Shown: positions 40,501 through 48,625 of the stretch, piece after piece
Layout: each line of letters opens with the position of its first letter
Position numbering within the stretch: position 1 is the first letter of the stretch
NCBI GenBank assembly: GCA_965263225.1
Contig: CBDHHG010000003.1
Coordinates: 1 to 64,000 of the forward strand
Length of the DNA: 64,000 nucleotides
Origin: DT-111 sp965263225
GTDB lineage: Bacteria > Bacteroidota > Bacteroidia > Chitinophagales > Saprospiraceae
Direction of reading: 5' to 3'
Notes under the pieces: generated by a model
Databases searched by the model: none
What the model was told of the DNA's origin: nothing
The model's input: only the letters and a program-made list of their open reading frames with translations
Program-made: the position numbers and the translations under genes

Positions 40501-40706
40501 CGGCTATCTTCAGGTCCATTATAGGCCGCAAAATTTCCAAAACCATCACGGTCACACTCTAGCATGACCAAGGAGTCCTGAGGATTAGGAGCTAACTGGC
40601 GTGTACCTTCTGCCATGGCCTCAGGGGTAATAAGGATACCTAAAGCCATGAAGACCAAACTGGCCTTCTGTAGTTTTCTGCACAATGGGATGATCTTGTT
40701 TTTCAT
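34509..40706 (-). CDS. Giant surface protein with T9SS type-B sorting domain
   Basis: About 2,065 residues from the ATG at 40706, with a signal peptide (ASLVFMALGILITPEAMAEG). The body is a string of Ig-like/PKD-like beta domains, many marked by a final C-x-D-T pattern; one PKD domain is near FVWDFGDGTT-type text (GYVWDFGDGTTLVSDEA). Two tandem units of about 163 residues are very similar (LNPNGDSTL, HNPI, PEINLVTTGDT). The last about 90 residues are a gliding-motility-type C-terminal domain (FLPNTFTPNGDNTNDNL, YNRWGEEVYR, GWDGTFRGK), the type-B T9SS signal. It is third in the PorP/OmpA/cargo group, so it is probably exported by that PorP/SprF-like partner. A surface adhesin or matrix protein. 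Confidence 0.92.
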   Translation of the reverse strand: MKNKIIPLCRKLQKASLVFMALGILITPEAMAEGTRQLAPNPQDSLVMLECDRDGFGNFAAYNGPEDSRLFITIRDPNEVVYLGLSGEHQPNGMTYDLSRSNYEFRIRKPGLAEPVHGPFVINNDNSNVKSWTQAQFGNYEVTTTDEDGNLIYQFAPGEAGDYILEIRDLFSDGTDQINIGYWDITVTLNDQPILGRVWSRNWSFRTPAVSERSTPECQWNREFNGTLYSYTTDGFVSRINFANSGLQGLSFNVAFNSTGPGDGDNLVVNRRSVPGINETVRSAEHQIFLNEPDPLVFPDGDCGDITAAAEFTCTADGFCLEVSVTKPGQVEVFLDFDQNGQYDANSMDVNLIYNFGPNELSACIPWDGIKGDGTAIGFGDRVDIIFAYSQGVQHWAVFDVEYLKNGFCVESIRPQCDGGIVTDRLYWDDTLIPDDPGTDQPKNGQNGCTCATDGCRTWNNFDVNITTDDCTDVIDDLTTGYGDKNTLNTWWFANVIIVTQADIPILSCQITGDSTICGNGTTVLEVATSGTVGDPTYSWSGPGGFTSSAVSSGPISVPGEYCVTITDGQGCELVCCQTVTDEDGPELSFTTQDATCAASNDGSIQASAAGGSGNGYEFSLNGGPFQSSGLFENLGVGSYELSVRDDIGCTTTLTVEVGASLVIDIAYPDTMRICFGEGQQVSMTGDPTGLDFLWSPQEGIDDVTAAQPVFSPATSTSYTVRISSQAVPECFEERIVQVEVGPDIDFTLTGDAVNGTTCAPTATLNASTAVDATIVWQDEEGNDRGEGPQIRFPVSGVETVIVIATDAAGCTDRDTVTVSGGPVDVNIPDTAAVCLGEELDVSITNLDANDTLSYSWTPLDAFASGADSAAPDVIESIGVQTLYVTIENQFGCQYMDSVHTAVLDPNLSLSFTSELQCNGNTVIFTNTSTNAFGYVWDFGDGTTLVSDEAIVSHDYAAMGTFPVTLGIIYDVSCATTFSADVVTLDPELAAEFTYDIVSCSPDSAEIAFFDQSLNSFGNDLQYMWTFSNGAFSTEANPIIRVLNSGDLTVTLKVTSENDCDDETTEILDIQLVELNLADTLTLCRGDSIALNPGGNPDYIYAWTPAEGLSATNVANPMASPSVTTVYTVSVLNIAGSDTCAVTDQVTVFVPADINLDLGDDLTTCGEDVVLTPQVDVEVTISWSSAQEGALDTGSSITINPFRLDTIYATATDAFGCTDSDTLIINDQGVDVAADPGNTVTACADLETAISVVNLDDQDTLSVSWTPLSNIVSGANEATAIIQVSEAEGAVDFTAIVRNQNACLDTINISVEVVPFDGQVRDTIFACFGEATPINPDVVEGYQYQWSPATDLDNANAANPIFTGSTSQTYQVTITDQNNGVVCQTTDEVFVSVTPDINLQTDGDTSLCEIVDVDLTASVSVESTIEWYDDASPANKLGEGPSITVSPELGTNTFVAIATATTSGCTDTSQVVIQVNDITENMPDTLIRVCANQPTDLNPNGDSTLQYVWNPTTDLDLTTNGAHNPIVTTTGDITFTLTVTDPQTGCQLTQTVRVIAYPEINLVTTGDTMVCEPVMLSLTASTDIATQIDWYDTPALDTPFDQGTSIQVLPPQGNSVYTAIATDSASGCSDTSQVVIMVNDVTDALPDTAYTICPNTPFELNPNGDSTLNYQWNPDTNLDLVTNGPHNPIITTDTDITYEVTVEDPVTGCVITQQVEVTVLPEINLVTTGDTLACDPVDLVLTASSDLDNVTFDWFETPDFSGAPFASGGEVPVSPNGEITYYVRATSEDGCTETGKVSVQRLPINASITSDLVFCEPTDSAAIVVANLSPNQVLSYEWLPDGIANPPGGDMIMIDPNTVNEVSVVLTNQLGCTDTLSTTAVVIILEDSLSISATPDTILLEESSTLTVSGCVNCTYTWFPPSGDLTPDDAAEVIATPNEPGSNIYDVTVDNLGCTQDLSVEVFVIPFVCDLDHVFLPNTFTPNGDNTNDNLRLRSVVEIEDMELMIYNRWGEEVYRTQSYLEASKGWDGTFRGKQLPPDVYGFWLRAVCPNGEELIRQGNVTLLR

Positions 40707-40916
40707 CACAGTTTTTTTCGTTTCCTGGGCCATCCGAGAGAGTGTCCCAAAGAAGCTTTTTTAACATAGGGCTTACAGCTTTCGGCCCGGAATATTTGGC
40801 CTACTATTACTGTTACTTTGAATCCCTTCTTTTCCTAGTTCTTTGCTTATGCTTGGTATGTATCAAATAGCTTAACCGTCTCCCTTAGCCATTTCTATAC
40901 GATAAGACGTACTCTA

Positions 40917-43781
40917 TCACTTGTTGTCACGAGTAGTCAGGGGCCTTGCATCTGTGTTTGGGGCCTTTTGTTTCCCTTCATCTGTAACCAAGCGAACTCT
41001 AACGTGTCGACGTGCAGATGCTCGGAGGTCATAGATAGAACCTTTGATGTCATCAGGATCGGAACTGACCGTTTCTTCTTTTTCTATTTTGGTCAGATTC
41101 TCGGGATCGTAATTAGACTCGCCAAAATTATTTTCGATAAAGGTGAGTTTCCCCGATTCGATGTAAGGTCGTAGACTTTCATCGTTGCTGTTAACATATC
41201 GGCGAAAGTGATTCTTGACACAATCAATTCTTCTGGCAGCCAAATCATCATTATACGCTGAGTTTCCTCGCGGGCTAGCACTCCCGGTCAAAATTAAAGT
41301 CACGTTCGCCCCTGTTCGAAGTTCATTGATCAATCGTTCACTGAACTCAATCAAAACCTCAGGTGCTTTTTGAACATCCCGATCAAAAAAGTCACTAAAT
41401 CGTCTACTCACAACGAAGCTCTCTTCTCTAGACATCCCCTCCGTAAAGCCCTTGATAAAGCTTTCTTTTTTCTGATAGTAAGCTTTGTTCGTCTCGGTAT
41501 AAGCCAATCTAGTTCTTCTTATGCGTGTTCTTGGGTTTGGATGGTCATTATCATAATACAGCACGACTTCAAATGGTAGCGGCAGATAAACATCAAAAAT
41601 CAAATATCCTTCTCCTTTGATCGCATCCTGAGGTTCAAACCGAAGCGTATCTATTACCTCCGCATACCCATCTTTAGTAGCTCTAATCATATACGGCCGA
41701 TCCAGGTGCAAAGGATATTTAAAATCATTGCCTAATAAGTTTAGACTATCATGTATCAACCTTGGCTCCCCTTCACTCAAATCATACAGTTCTACCCTAA
41801 CTCCGGTGAGTTCATAAAGCGTTCCTGCTTCAAAGGTATTTACCTCCAACATCTGACCGAGATAAAGGTCTACTTCCATTTCAGATCTATCTGCGTATTG
41901 AGGGCCAGAGGGATCAACAGAGACTGAATCCGCCCCTATAAACCCAGGCTTTACCCCTTTCACCATGTATTTATGCTTACGTTTTATATCAAAAGTCACC
42001 TGGTTTCCATCTGGGTTGACGGTCTGATTTAAGGCCACCGTATCTCCATTAGCTGACAATTCATACAAACTCACGACCACAGAGTCTAAAGGAGTATTAT
42101 CCAGTAAATGCCAAGTATTTACCAGCAGATCGATATTGGGATCCAGGTAGAGATTCTTTATGATTGTTGATTGCCCTCGGTGCTGGTCGGGATCTACATA
42201 CACCGTATCCGAGCTAAAACCATCTTTCATACCTTTTAGCACATAATCCTTCGTGGGATCAATGCTAAAGTGAAACTCATACTCCGGATGGATGGCGATG
42301 CTATCTACGGGTATCAAGTCTCCTGCTGGGCTTTTTTCATACAGCACCACTGTAGCTCCGGTCAGTTGGCTAGAGTCTTCTAGGTTAAAGGTACGCGCCA
42401 ATAAGTCTATCATTGGCAAACGCATTCGATAGATATCATTACAGCAGTATTCGTTGTCTTTGTCCCAGAATACTGCATCAACATTAGGCCTATTGGAAGA
42501 AAAATAGGCGATTTGACCACTATCACCTTTACGAAGGACATAATACAGATCATTGAAAGCACTATTAACCGGCATGCCCAGATGCTCTGGTATGGTCCAA
42601 TTATTCTCACGTTTTTTTGACTGATAGACATCCATCCCACCCAAAGTTCTATAACCGTCTGTACTGAAGAAGAGTGTCTGCGAATCACTATAAAAATAGG
42701 GAGTTGCCTCATTCATCTCAGTATTGATAGCTTCAAGGTTTTGCGGTGTGGAAAGCTTTACGTCTCCATCAACATAGTCGATATAGCTGTACCAAATATC
42801 CAAACCTCCTTTTCCACCTGGACGATCCGAGGAAAAATAAAGGACTTCCTTTCCCACTTCAGTATCCAATCCTACATTTGGATGGGTATTGGTCGCATGC
42901 TTTGAGTTAATAAGCGTAAGTTCCTTTGGCTCCTTCCACGAACCATCAGCCTGAACTTTTGCGCGAAATAGTTTACATTGAATCGTATCTTTTTTGACAA
43001 AGTCACAAACGGTGTAGTAGACCATCGAAGCATCTCGATTAAAAGCAGTATGTGCTACATGTCTACCTCCCACATTAATAGATTCAGGTAGCTCTTCTCC
43101 TGGACTCCCTGCCACTGATTTCATGATCCGCATATAATATCGAGGGGGTACTAGCGAATCTTTCTTGTTAAGGAACCGATAAGAAGAATAGTACATGGTA
43201 TTATTACCCCTAAAAGCAGAAGCATAATCCGAAAATTCGCTGTTTATGTTAGCTCCAAGATTAACGACTTGGGCTTTTTTATTTCTGTTCTTTAGTACTT
43301 CAAAAGCCCAGTTAATATTCTCAAGACCTATTTCTGCCGCTAAGGCATATTCCTCAGAGACCGTTTCTGTTTGTTCTAGGAATTCATGAAAATAGCCTTG
43401 TGCTCTTTCGTAACCTTTGACTATGTCTACGGAATCAATATTGAATTGCACGACTTTCCCTAACCAATATTTGGTCAGCGGGAAGTGCTTAGCGTTGGGG
43501 CTTTTCAGTACCTGCTGATAAATACTATCTGCACGCCCATACATTTGCGCCAAACGAGCAGCTTCCGCATAATTATACAACATGGAGGTACGAATACTAT
43601 CATACTTCTCCAGGCGAGCCGCCTTATATCGCAATGCAATTTCATAACACTTATATGCGCCGTAGTAATCGCCTTCTTCAAATGCCTTTTCTCCTTCATC
43701 TATCCAAGCCTGCATCGTCTGGGATTGTCCCAAGGTGAGGAATGAAAGGAATAGGATAGTGGTGAATGCCAGCTTCTTCAT
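40917..43781 (-). CDS. OmpA-family protein with TPR and propeller, T9SS-associated (PorE-like)
   Basis: 954 residues: signal peptide (LAFTTILFLSFLTLGQSQ), TPR-like helices at about 20-165 (EGEKAFEEGDYYGAYKCY), a PD40-type beta-propeller at about 170-440 (VLYFSSDRPGGKGGLDIWYS, LFFSTDGYRTLGGMD), three or four carboxypeptidase-regulatory beta domains at about 455-720, and a C-terminal OmpA-like peptidoglycan-binding domain at about 770-930 (LILTGSASPRGNSAYNDDLA, ARRIDCVKNHF). This domain order matches PorE/OmpA-type proteins that anchor the T9SS translocon to peptidoglycan. It sits between a PorP/SprF-like gene and a type-B cargo gene, all on the same strand. The gap to the cargo gene is about 210 bp. 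Confidence 0.9.
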   Translation of the reverse strand: MKKLAFTTILFLSFLTLGQSQTMQAWIDEGEKAFEEGDYYGAYKCYEIALRYKAARLEKYDSIRTSMLYNYAEAARLAQMYGRADSIYQQVLKSPNAKHFPLTKYWLGKVVQFNIDSVDIVKGYERAQGYFHEFLEQTETVSEEYALAAEIGLENINWAFEVLKNRNKKAQVVNLGANINSEFSDYASAFRGNNTMYYSSYRFLNKKDSLVPPRYYMRIMKSVAGSPGEELPESINVGGRHVAHTAFNRDASMVYYTVCDFVKKDTIQCKLFRAKVQADGSWKEPKELTLINSKHATNTHPNVGLDTEVGKEVLYFSSDRPGGKGGLDIWYSYIDYVDGDVKLSTPQNLEAINTEMNEATPYFYSDSQTLFFSTDGYRTLGGMDVYQSKKRENNWTIPEHLGMPVNSAFNDLYYVLRKGDSGQIAYFSSNRPNVDAVFWDKDNEYCCNDIYRMRLPMIDLLARTFNLEDSSQLTGATVVLYEKSPAGDLIPVDSIAIHPEYEFHFSIDPTKDYVLKGMKDGFSSDTVYVDPDQHRGQSTIIKNLYLDPNIDLLVNTWHLLDNTPLDSVVVSLYELSANGDTVALNQTVNPDGNQVTFDIKRKHKYMVKGVKPGFIGADSVSVDPSGPQYADRSEMEVDLYLGQMLEVNTFEAGTLYELTGVRVELYDLSEGEPRLIHDSLNLLGNDFKYPLHLDRPYMIRATKDGYAEVIDTLRFEPQDAIKGEGYLIFDVYLPLPFEVVLYYDNDHPNPRTRIRRTRLAYTETNKAYYQKKESFIKGFTEGMSREESFVVSRRFSDFFDRDVQKAPEVLIEFSERLINELRTGANVTLILTGSASPRGNSAYNDDLAARRIDCVKNHFRRYVNSNDESLRPYIESGKLTFIENNFGESNYDPENLTKIEKEETVSSDPDDIKGSIYDLRASARRHVRVRLVTDEGKQKAPNTDARPLTTRDNK

Positions 43782-43840
43782 CTTGAATGGGAGCTATACG
43801 TTAATTAATTACCCGTGCTTGGGCAGGTCTTTGACGAAAA

Positions 43841-44920
43841 TCAAATGAGGGGGCAATTTCGCCGACCCGGTCTTTTGGGGGTTTTGAATAGGTACCTTAC
43901 AGAAAATTCGGGTCCTCCTCTTTGCTGCGTCGCTACATTCAGGTCAGAAACGTTTACGTCGTAGTTGAAGCCAGCTTGCCAATTATTGTAAAAGACTTCA
44001 ATGGTTGGCATGAAGGCATCACCAAAATCGTTGTTACCTCGATAACCAACACCGACCTGTAGTGCCCATTGGTTACCCAACTGGCGATCAATATGAACTT
44101 TGGCTCCAATCAGACCGAGATATTCGCGATAAGGGCCTTGAAACTGACCAAATACATTGGCAACTAAGTCAAAATGGTCTCCCAACTGTAGTACACCTAA
44201 TGCGTAGGGACTTAAACGCATGTCAAGGCGTTCTGTCTCATCTTCAAAAAAGGCCTGGTTTGGTTCGGTAAGGTGGTGAAAACCTATCCCAAAATCCAGC
44301 TTCGATCGTTGATCCAGCATATCTACCAGTCCTGATTGATCTAGCGCTTGTAACCTGAAGTTAAAGCCTACCGAAAAATCGACGAAGGTGCGGCTAGTTC
44401 TACCAAAATTCTCTCCATTTGACGCAGTGGGCAAGTATTGGCCACGTTCAAACACAAACTGCTCATCAAAAGTGAGCGCATTGGTTTTAAAACCGCGTTG
44501 ATTGACACTGACCTGGCCACCGAGTGTACCAAAGAAGTGATCGGAGAACATCCGAGTCACAGAACCATTGAGTCCCAGATCTCCCAACTGCAACTTGGAA
44601 TAACCCGCCCGATCATAATTGAAGGACAGGCCTGCGGCAAAGAAGGTCCGATTAATGGTATATCTGCGATTAAACTTTATGTCGGCAACGGCAGTAAAAG
44701 TTTGGTAATCCACGGGCACAGCAGCCCATTGGCTACGATAGTTCGCCATGAAGCGCACATTGCCATTGAATATCCCCGTCAAGCCAGGATTCAATAGGAT
44801 CGGTGCGTTATAAAATTGGGAGTAATGTACGTCTTGTGCAAACAAGGTGGGGCTGGAACACAAGAATAGGCTCATAGCAACAATAAGCCCTTTGAGTCTA
44901 CAAACCAAATGTGTAGTCAT
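43841..44920 (-). CDS. T9SS membrane protein PorP/SprF-like
   Basis: About 359 residues from the ATG at 44920 (a longer frame starts at 44959). Signal peptide GLIVAMSLFLCSSPTLFAQ. The mature start DVHYSQFYNAPILLNPGLTG is the family signature, followed by NYRSQWAAVPVDYQTF and alternating beta strands of a 14-16-stranded outer-membrane barrel to a final SVRYLFK. In known systems each SprF/PorP-like barrel serves the secretion or anchoring of a neighbouring type-B CTD protein. First gene of the three-gene group. Confidence 0.95.
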   Translation of the reverse strand: MTTHLVCRLKGLIVAMSLFLCSSPTLFAQDVHYSQFYNAPILLNPGLTGIFNGNVRFMANYRSQWAAVPVDYQTFTAVADIKFNRRYTINRTFFAAGLSFNYDRAGYSKLQLGDLGLNGSVTRMFSDHFFGTLGGQVSVNQRGFKTNALTFDEQFVFERGQYLPTASNGENFGRTSRTFVDFSVGFNFRLQALDQSGLVDMLDQRSKLDFGIGFHHLTEPNQAFFEDETERLDMRLSPYALGVLQLGDHFDLVANVFGQFQGPYREYLGLIGAKVHIDRQLGNQWALQVGVGYRGNNDFGDAFMPTIEVFYNNWQAGFNYDVNVSDLNVATQQRGGPEFSVRYLFKTPKRPGRRNCPLI

Positions 44921-46154
44921 CTTTTCAGTTATATTCTGGGATTCTCTTGAGCAGTTCATGGTTTTTCTTTTTTCTAGAATGACCTCTCATAACTGATCAT
45001 CCTGTGTAGTTCTCACATTTTAAAGACCATGCTCTAATAATCAGATACTCAATTCGTAAAGCTTGTGTTTCACCTTTACTTAAAAAATTACCAATTATTA
45101 CACTTTACTATGGGCTGTGGGTGGAATTGTCAGGGAACTAACACACAATGACTTATGACTGGGGGCCATTCCTAGGGAATGAATCATAATTAGGTGCCGT
45201 TCTTTAGATGAGATTAATGGATAGAAATTCAGTATGAAGGCCGAAAGTTAATCCAAAATCCCATTTATAGCAACCACCTGCCATGAAAACTTATAATTGG
45301 TCGTCTATCGTCCTTATGGTAGCAATGCTGCCGCGCGAAAGATAGGAAGTTTGCCCTAAAACGAGAAACCACCAACCGTTTCCTAGCAAAATTTAACCTT
45401 TCTCTCAACAGATTAGACCGAAAACCACCAAAAAGTAACGATTTACAATAAAAAATATACTTCAGATGTATCGGTTGATAGGGGCTAGACTAGGAAGACA
45501 AATAGGCGATCATCGCAACCATCAACGTTCCAAATAAAAGTTTACAGCTGACTACATCCGCATCTAAGGCAGCGTATTCTGCAAACACCTTGTTTTTTTG
45601 AAAAAAAGCAAAAAACCGACCGCTTCCTATGCCAAAGCGACCGCTTTCTAATTGGCAGGGAAAACGACTCAGTTATCCTTTGATTATCTAAAAGTTAAGG
45701 GTATTATTGTGATGTGTTTGAATAGATAACAATCCCAACTTAGTTTATTCAAATATTTCCCCGGGTATACAATTTCGATTATATACTCTTCGTTTTTAGA
45801 CTGATTTTTATTTCCCATTACTCCCTAATCAACCAAATTAAGAAACTCTTGACATTTAGTTAAGTACAGTTCGTGCACCCAGCGAACACTACTGACAAAG
45901 TGTTTTCCCATGTTAATATGATCGATGAGAACTCCCATAAACATCGATTATCGGATTCAAATCCCTATCATCCTATCCAACATTCTGTGCCTTTCGTTTT
46001 GACACATTGATTTTAGTAATTGGCACATTAGGATTGTTGTTTCCCGCACTATGTTTTCTGAACACTAGTCATTCCTTTTTCCAATTAGCCATTAACTAGG
46101 ATCGTCCCTTGATTAAGACGAATTGATTTTTTCCAACTTCAAAAAGGTATTAAG
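44921..46154. other. 1.2-kb non-coding region before the first beta-helix gene
   Basis: No gene is supported over more than 1.1 kb. It holds the promoter of the leftward PorP/SprF group and the upstream region of the rightward beta-helix gene. A short direct repeat (CGACCGCTTCCTAT and CGACCGCTTTCTAA, about 45618 and 45640) is seen. From about 45725 to 46154, several blocks match the region upstream of the other beta-helix gene at 59277. Confidence 0.5.
45976..46026 (+). promoter_or_regulatory. Conserved upstream element with dyad, copy 1
   Basis: The block TCCAACATTCTGTGCCTTTC followed by GTTTTGACAC is 179 bp before the GTG of the beta-helix gene. It matches 59096-59125 with one substitution. 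Its TGTGCC is paired with a downstream GGCACA, forming a dyad about 40 bp across, preserved in both copies (as GTGCC/GGCAC in copy 2). A regulator-binding site or RNA structure is suggested; no known motif recognised. Confidence 0.6.
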
Positions 46155-47141
46155 GTGAAAAAGGGTTTACTACTATTTGTATGTTTGATGTCTGCGATAC
46201 TACTGGATGCTCAGAATAATGATTCAAAGATTTTCTTTGTCAAAGCCGGTATGAACGGTAACGGTGATTCCTGGACGAATGCATTTGGAGACCTACATCA
46301 GGCTTTAAACATGGCGCAAGCCGGAGACCAAATCTGGGTTGCTACAGGAACATATTATACGGCTGCCGATAATGATCGTACCCAGTCATTTAATCTAGTA
46401 GAAGGAGTTGCCTTATATGGTGGATTCGCAGGAATGGAAACAACCATAGAGCAACGTCAAATAGCAGTTAACTCTTCCATCCTTTCTGGAGAGATTGGAA
46501 CTGCCTCCAAAGAGGACAACGCTTACACCGTCGTTTACGCAGAAAAAGTAAGTCCTAAAACAGTAGTTGATGGTTTTACAATTTCAGACGGCGTATCCAA
46601 CGGTTTTACTTTCAACGGAGATCTAAGCTTTTCTGGAGCAGCCTGGTTTAATAATATGGCTTCTCCAACCATTAGCAACTGTACTTTCGCGAATAACTAT
46701 GCTCGGGAAGGAGCAGCTATCTACAATTATGCCAATAATAGCAACTGCAGCCCTATTATTTCTAATTGCCGATTTATCTCTAACACAGCCGATTTTGATG
46801 GTGGTGCAATTTACAATATGAGCATCAACAGCACTTGTGCTCCCAGAATTGTTGATTGCCACTTTGAGAACAACCGTTCAACATACGGCGCGGGTATTCT
46901 CAATAAAGGTGTTGATGGAAATGTAAAAGTTTTAGCTATTCGCTGCCACTTTTCGAAAAATGTTTCCATCTTACAAGGGGGAGCTGTTTACAACCTTCGT
47001 GAAGGTCGTGGCGTGTGCGACGCTATCATGCAAGCTTGCCAGTTTGTTGACAATGATTCTATTAATGGTCAAACCATCAGTAATAGCCGATCAACAAATG
47101 GAGCGCAAAGCAGCGGAGGTACTGTTCTCCGAACCTACTAA
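46155..47141 (+). CDS. Secreted parallel beta-helix protein, paralog 1
   Basis: 328 residues, GTG start at 46155 (the homologous gene at 59277 also starts at GTG after the same AAAAAGGTATTAA sequence). Signal peptide KKGLLLFVCLMSAILLDAQ. The mature protein begins IFFVKAGMNGNGDSWTNAFG, then has repeats of the kind NCxFxxNxAxxxGGAIYN (for example GGAIYNMS, GAGILNKG, GGAVYNLREG), as in polymorphic-outer-membrane-protein/beta-helix families. It contains FAGMET and SILSGEIGT. No type IX C-terminal domain is seen, so export may end in the periplasm or use another route. Ligand or substrate unknown. Confidence 0.85.
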   Translation: MKKGLLLFVCLMSAILLDAQNNDSKIFFVKAGMNGNGDSWTNAFGDLHQALNMAQAGDQIWVATGTYYTAADNDRTQSFNLVEGVALYGGFAGMETTIEQRQIAVNSSILSGEIGTASKEDNAYTVVYAEKVSPKTVVDGFTISDGVSNGFTFNGDLSFSGAAWFNNMASPTISNCTFANNYAREGAAIYNYANNSNCSPIISNCRFISNTADFDGGAIYNMSINSTCAPRIVDCHFENNRSTYGAGILNKGVDGNVKVLAIRCHFSKNVSILQGGAVYNLREGRGVCDAIMQACQFVDNDSINGQTISNSRSTNGAQSSGGTVLRTY

Positions 47142-47176
47142 TAAACACACACCTTGAGCGAATACGCTTCAAACAG

Positions 47177-47208
47177 AAAGCCGGTCAACCTTTGGGTTGG
47201 CCGGCTTT
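47177..47208 (+). terminator. Intrinsic terminator after beta-helix gene 1
   Basis: AAAGCCGGTCAACC pairs with GGTTGGCCGGCTTT across a four-base loop (47191-47194), followed by CGAGTTTT. Near-perfect stem of 14 bp. Confidence 0.9.
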
Positions 47209-47293
47209 CGAGTTTTATTACCTCTCCCTGCTCTGCTTAATCATTCCTTTTCGGTTTTTGGATTATTCTTATTTTGCAGTTCCATCAGTAGCT

Positions 47294-48505
47294 ATGATCA
47301 TGAGATTCTTTGCACTTATACTTCTTCCCTTTTTTCTTTTCAGTTGTACCGAAGAAAAAGCAACTGCTCCCACTCCGGCCACCGCTATTATTGATCAGCT
47401 TAAAGCAGCGTACGCACCAGATAAAAGAGTAGCCCGATGGTTCATCCAAGACAAGCTTGAACAAGGTCAAGTTATACTGCGCGGGGAGACCAATATACCT
47501 GAAGCCAAATCTGCTCTACTGGAACAGCTACAACAGAAAGGAATTAAATATCTAGATAGCATTGAGGTGCTGCCAAGTACCCACCTAGAGGGTAAGTTAT
47601 ACGGTTTGGTGAATGTCTCCGTGGCCAATATCCGATCAGAAGACAAGCACTGGGGGGAAATGGCTTCCCAGGTGCTGCTAGGTACACCGCTGAAGATACT
47701 TAAGAAGGTGAGAGAGGGCTGGTACTATGTGCAAAGTCCAGATGGCTACCTGGGCTACCTGGATAAGGGTGCCTTGGTGCTGTTGGATGAAAGCGCGTTC
47801 CTATCCTGGCAGCAATCGCCTAAAGTCATCTATTGGAAGGACTATGGCTTTTCCACTTTACTTCCTGATGCCAATAGCCAACGTATATCCGATCTGGTAA
47901 TCGGAGCCCTGCTGAAGAGAGGAAGCAGTGATGCCACCCATACAGAGATCATTTATCCAGATGGCCGAACGGCATTCGTGCCCAGCCAGGATATCCAATC
48001 TATGACCGACTGGCTTGAGCAAGCCAGCACGCAACCAGAAGCAATCCTGGCTACCGCCAAAAAATTTGTCGGGCGCCCTTACCTATGGGGAGGCACCTCT
48101 GGGAAAGGCATGGATTGTAGTGGCTTTACCAAGACTGTTTTTTACCTACACGGTATGATTCTACAAAGAGATGCTTCCCAACAGGTTCATACAGGACTCG
48201 AAATTAAGACGGATAGCACCTTGGCCGGTTTGCAGCCAGGGGATTTTCTCTTCTTCGGCCGCATAACGGAGGAGCAAAAAGAGAAAATAACACATGTAGG
48301 TATCTATATGGGAGAGGGGCTCTTTATCCATTCAGGGGATGACAATCCAGGGATTCGGATACAAAGCCTAAAGCCGGGTATGCCAAATTTTGCCCCGCAT
48401 CGCCTAGCTTCTTTGTTGCGCGCCAGGAGATTGTGGGCAGAACCAGGCCGTCATGGCGTCCAAAGGATCAGAGAATCCGCCTTTTACTCATCTTTAGCCG
48501 GCTAA
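47294..48505 (+). CDS. NlpC/P60-family cell-wall peptidase lipoprotein with SH3 domains
   Basis: About 403 residues from the ATG at 47294 (or 47300); the frame upstream overlaps the terminator. A lipobox (LPFFLFSC) at the N-terminus indicates an outer- or inner-membrane lipoprotein. Two SH3-like regions follow (VNVSVANIRSEDKHWGEM, and GYLGYLDKGALVLLDESAF). The NlpC/P60 domain has the catalytic Cys at about residue 275 in GMDCSGF, the His in THVGIYMGEG and a later HSGDDNPG segment, giving the Cys-His-polar triad. It probably cuts between D-glutamate and the diamino acid in peptidoglycan stems. Confidence 0.92.
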   Translation: MIMRFFALILLPFFLFSCTEEKATAPTPATAIIDQLKAAYAPDKRVARWFIQDKLEQGQVILRGETNIPEAKSALLEQLQQKGIKYLDSIEVLPSTHLEGKLYGLVNVSVANIRSEDKHWGEMASQVLLGTPLKILKKVREGWYYVQSPDGYLGYLDKGALVLLDESAFLSWQQSPKVIYWKDYGFSTLLPDANSQRISDLVIGALLKRGSSDATHTEIIYPDGRTAFVPSQDIQSMTDWLEQASTQPEAILATAKKFVGRPYLWGGTSGKGMDCSGFTKTVFYLHGMILQRDASQQVHTGLEIKTDSTLAGLQPGDFLFFGRITEEQKEKITHVGIYMGEGLFIHSGDDNPGIRIQSLKPGMPNFAPHRLASLLRARRLWAEPGRHGVQRIRESAFYSSLAG

Positions 48506-48625
48506 GTAGTGTGACAAGCTGCACGGCATGTCTCCGAAGTTTTACATAACCTTATTAAACCGGATCTTGGGGTATTTTGCCATCCCCCTTTCCCAAAGCA
48601 AATCGATATTACCAACAACCACTCC

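Noticed and set aside
34509..40706. CRISPR-like direct repeats in the giant gene.
   Set aside because: The repeats are about 489 bp, in frame and protein-coding, not spacer-separated short repeats.
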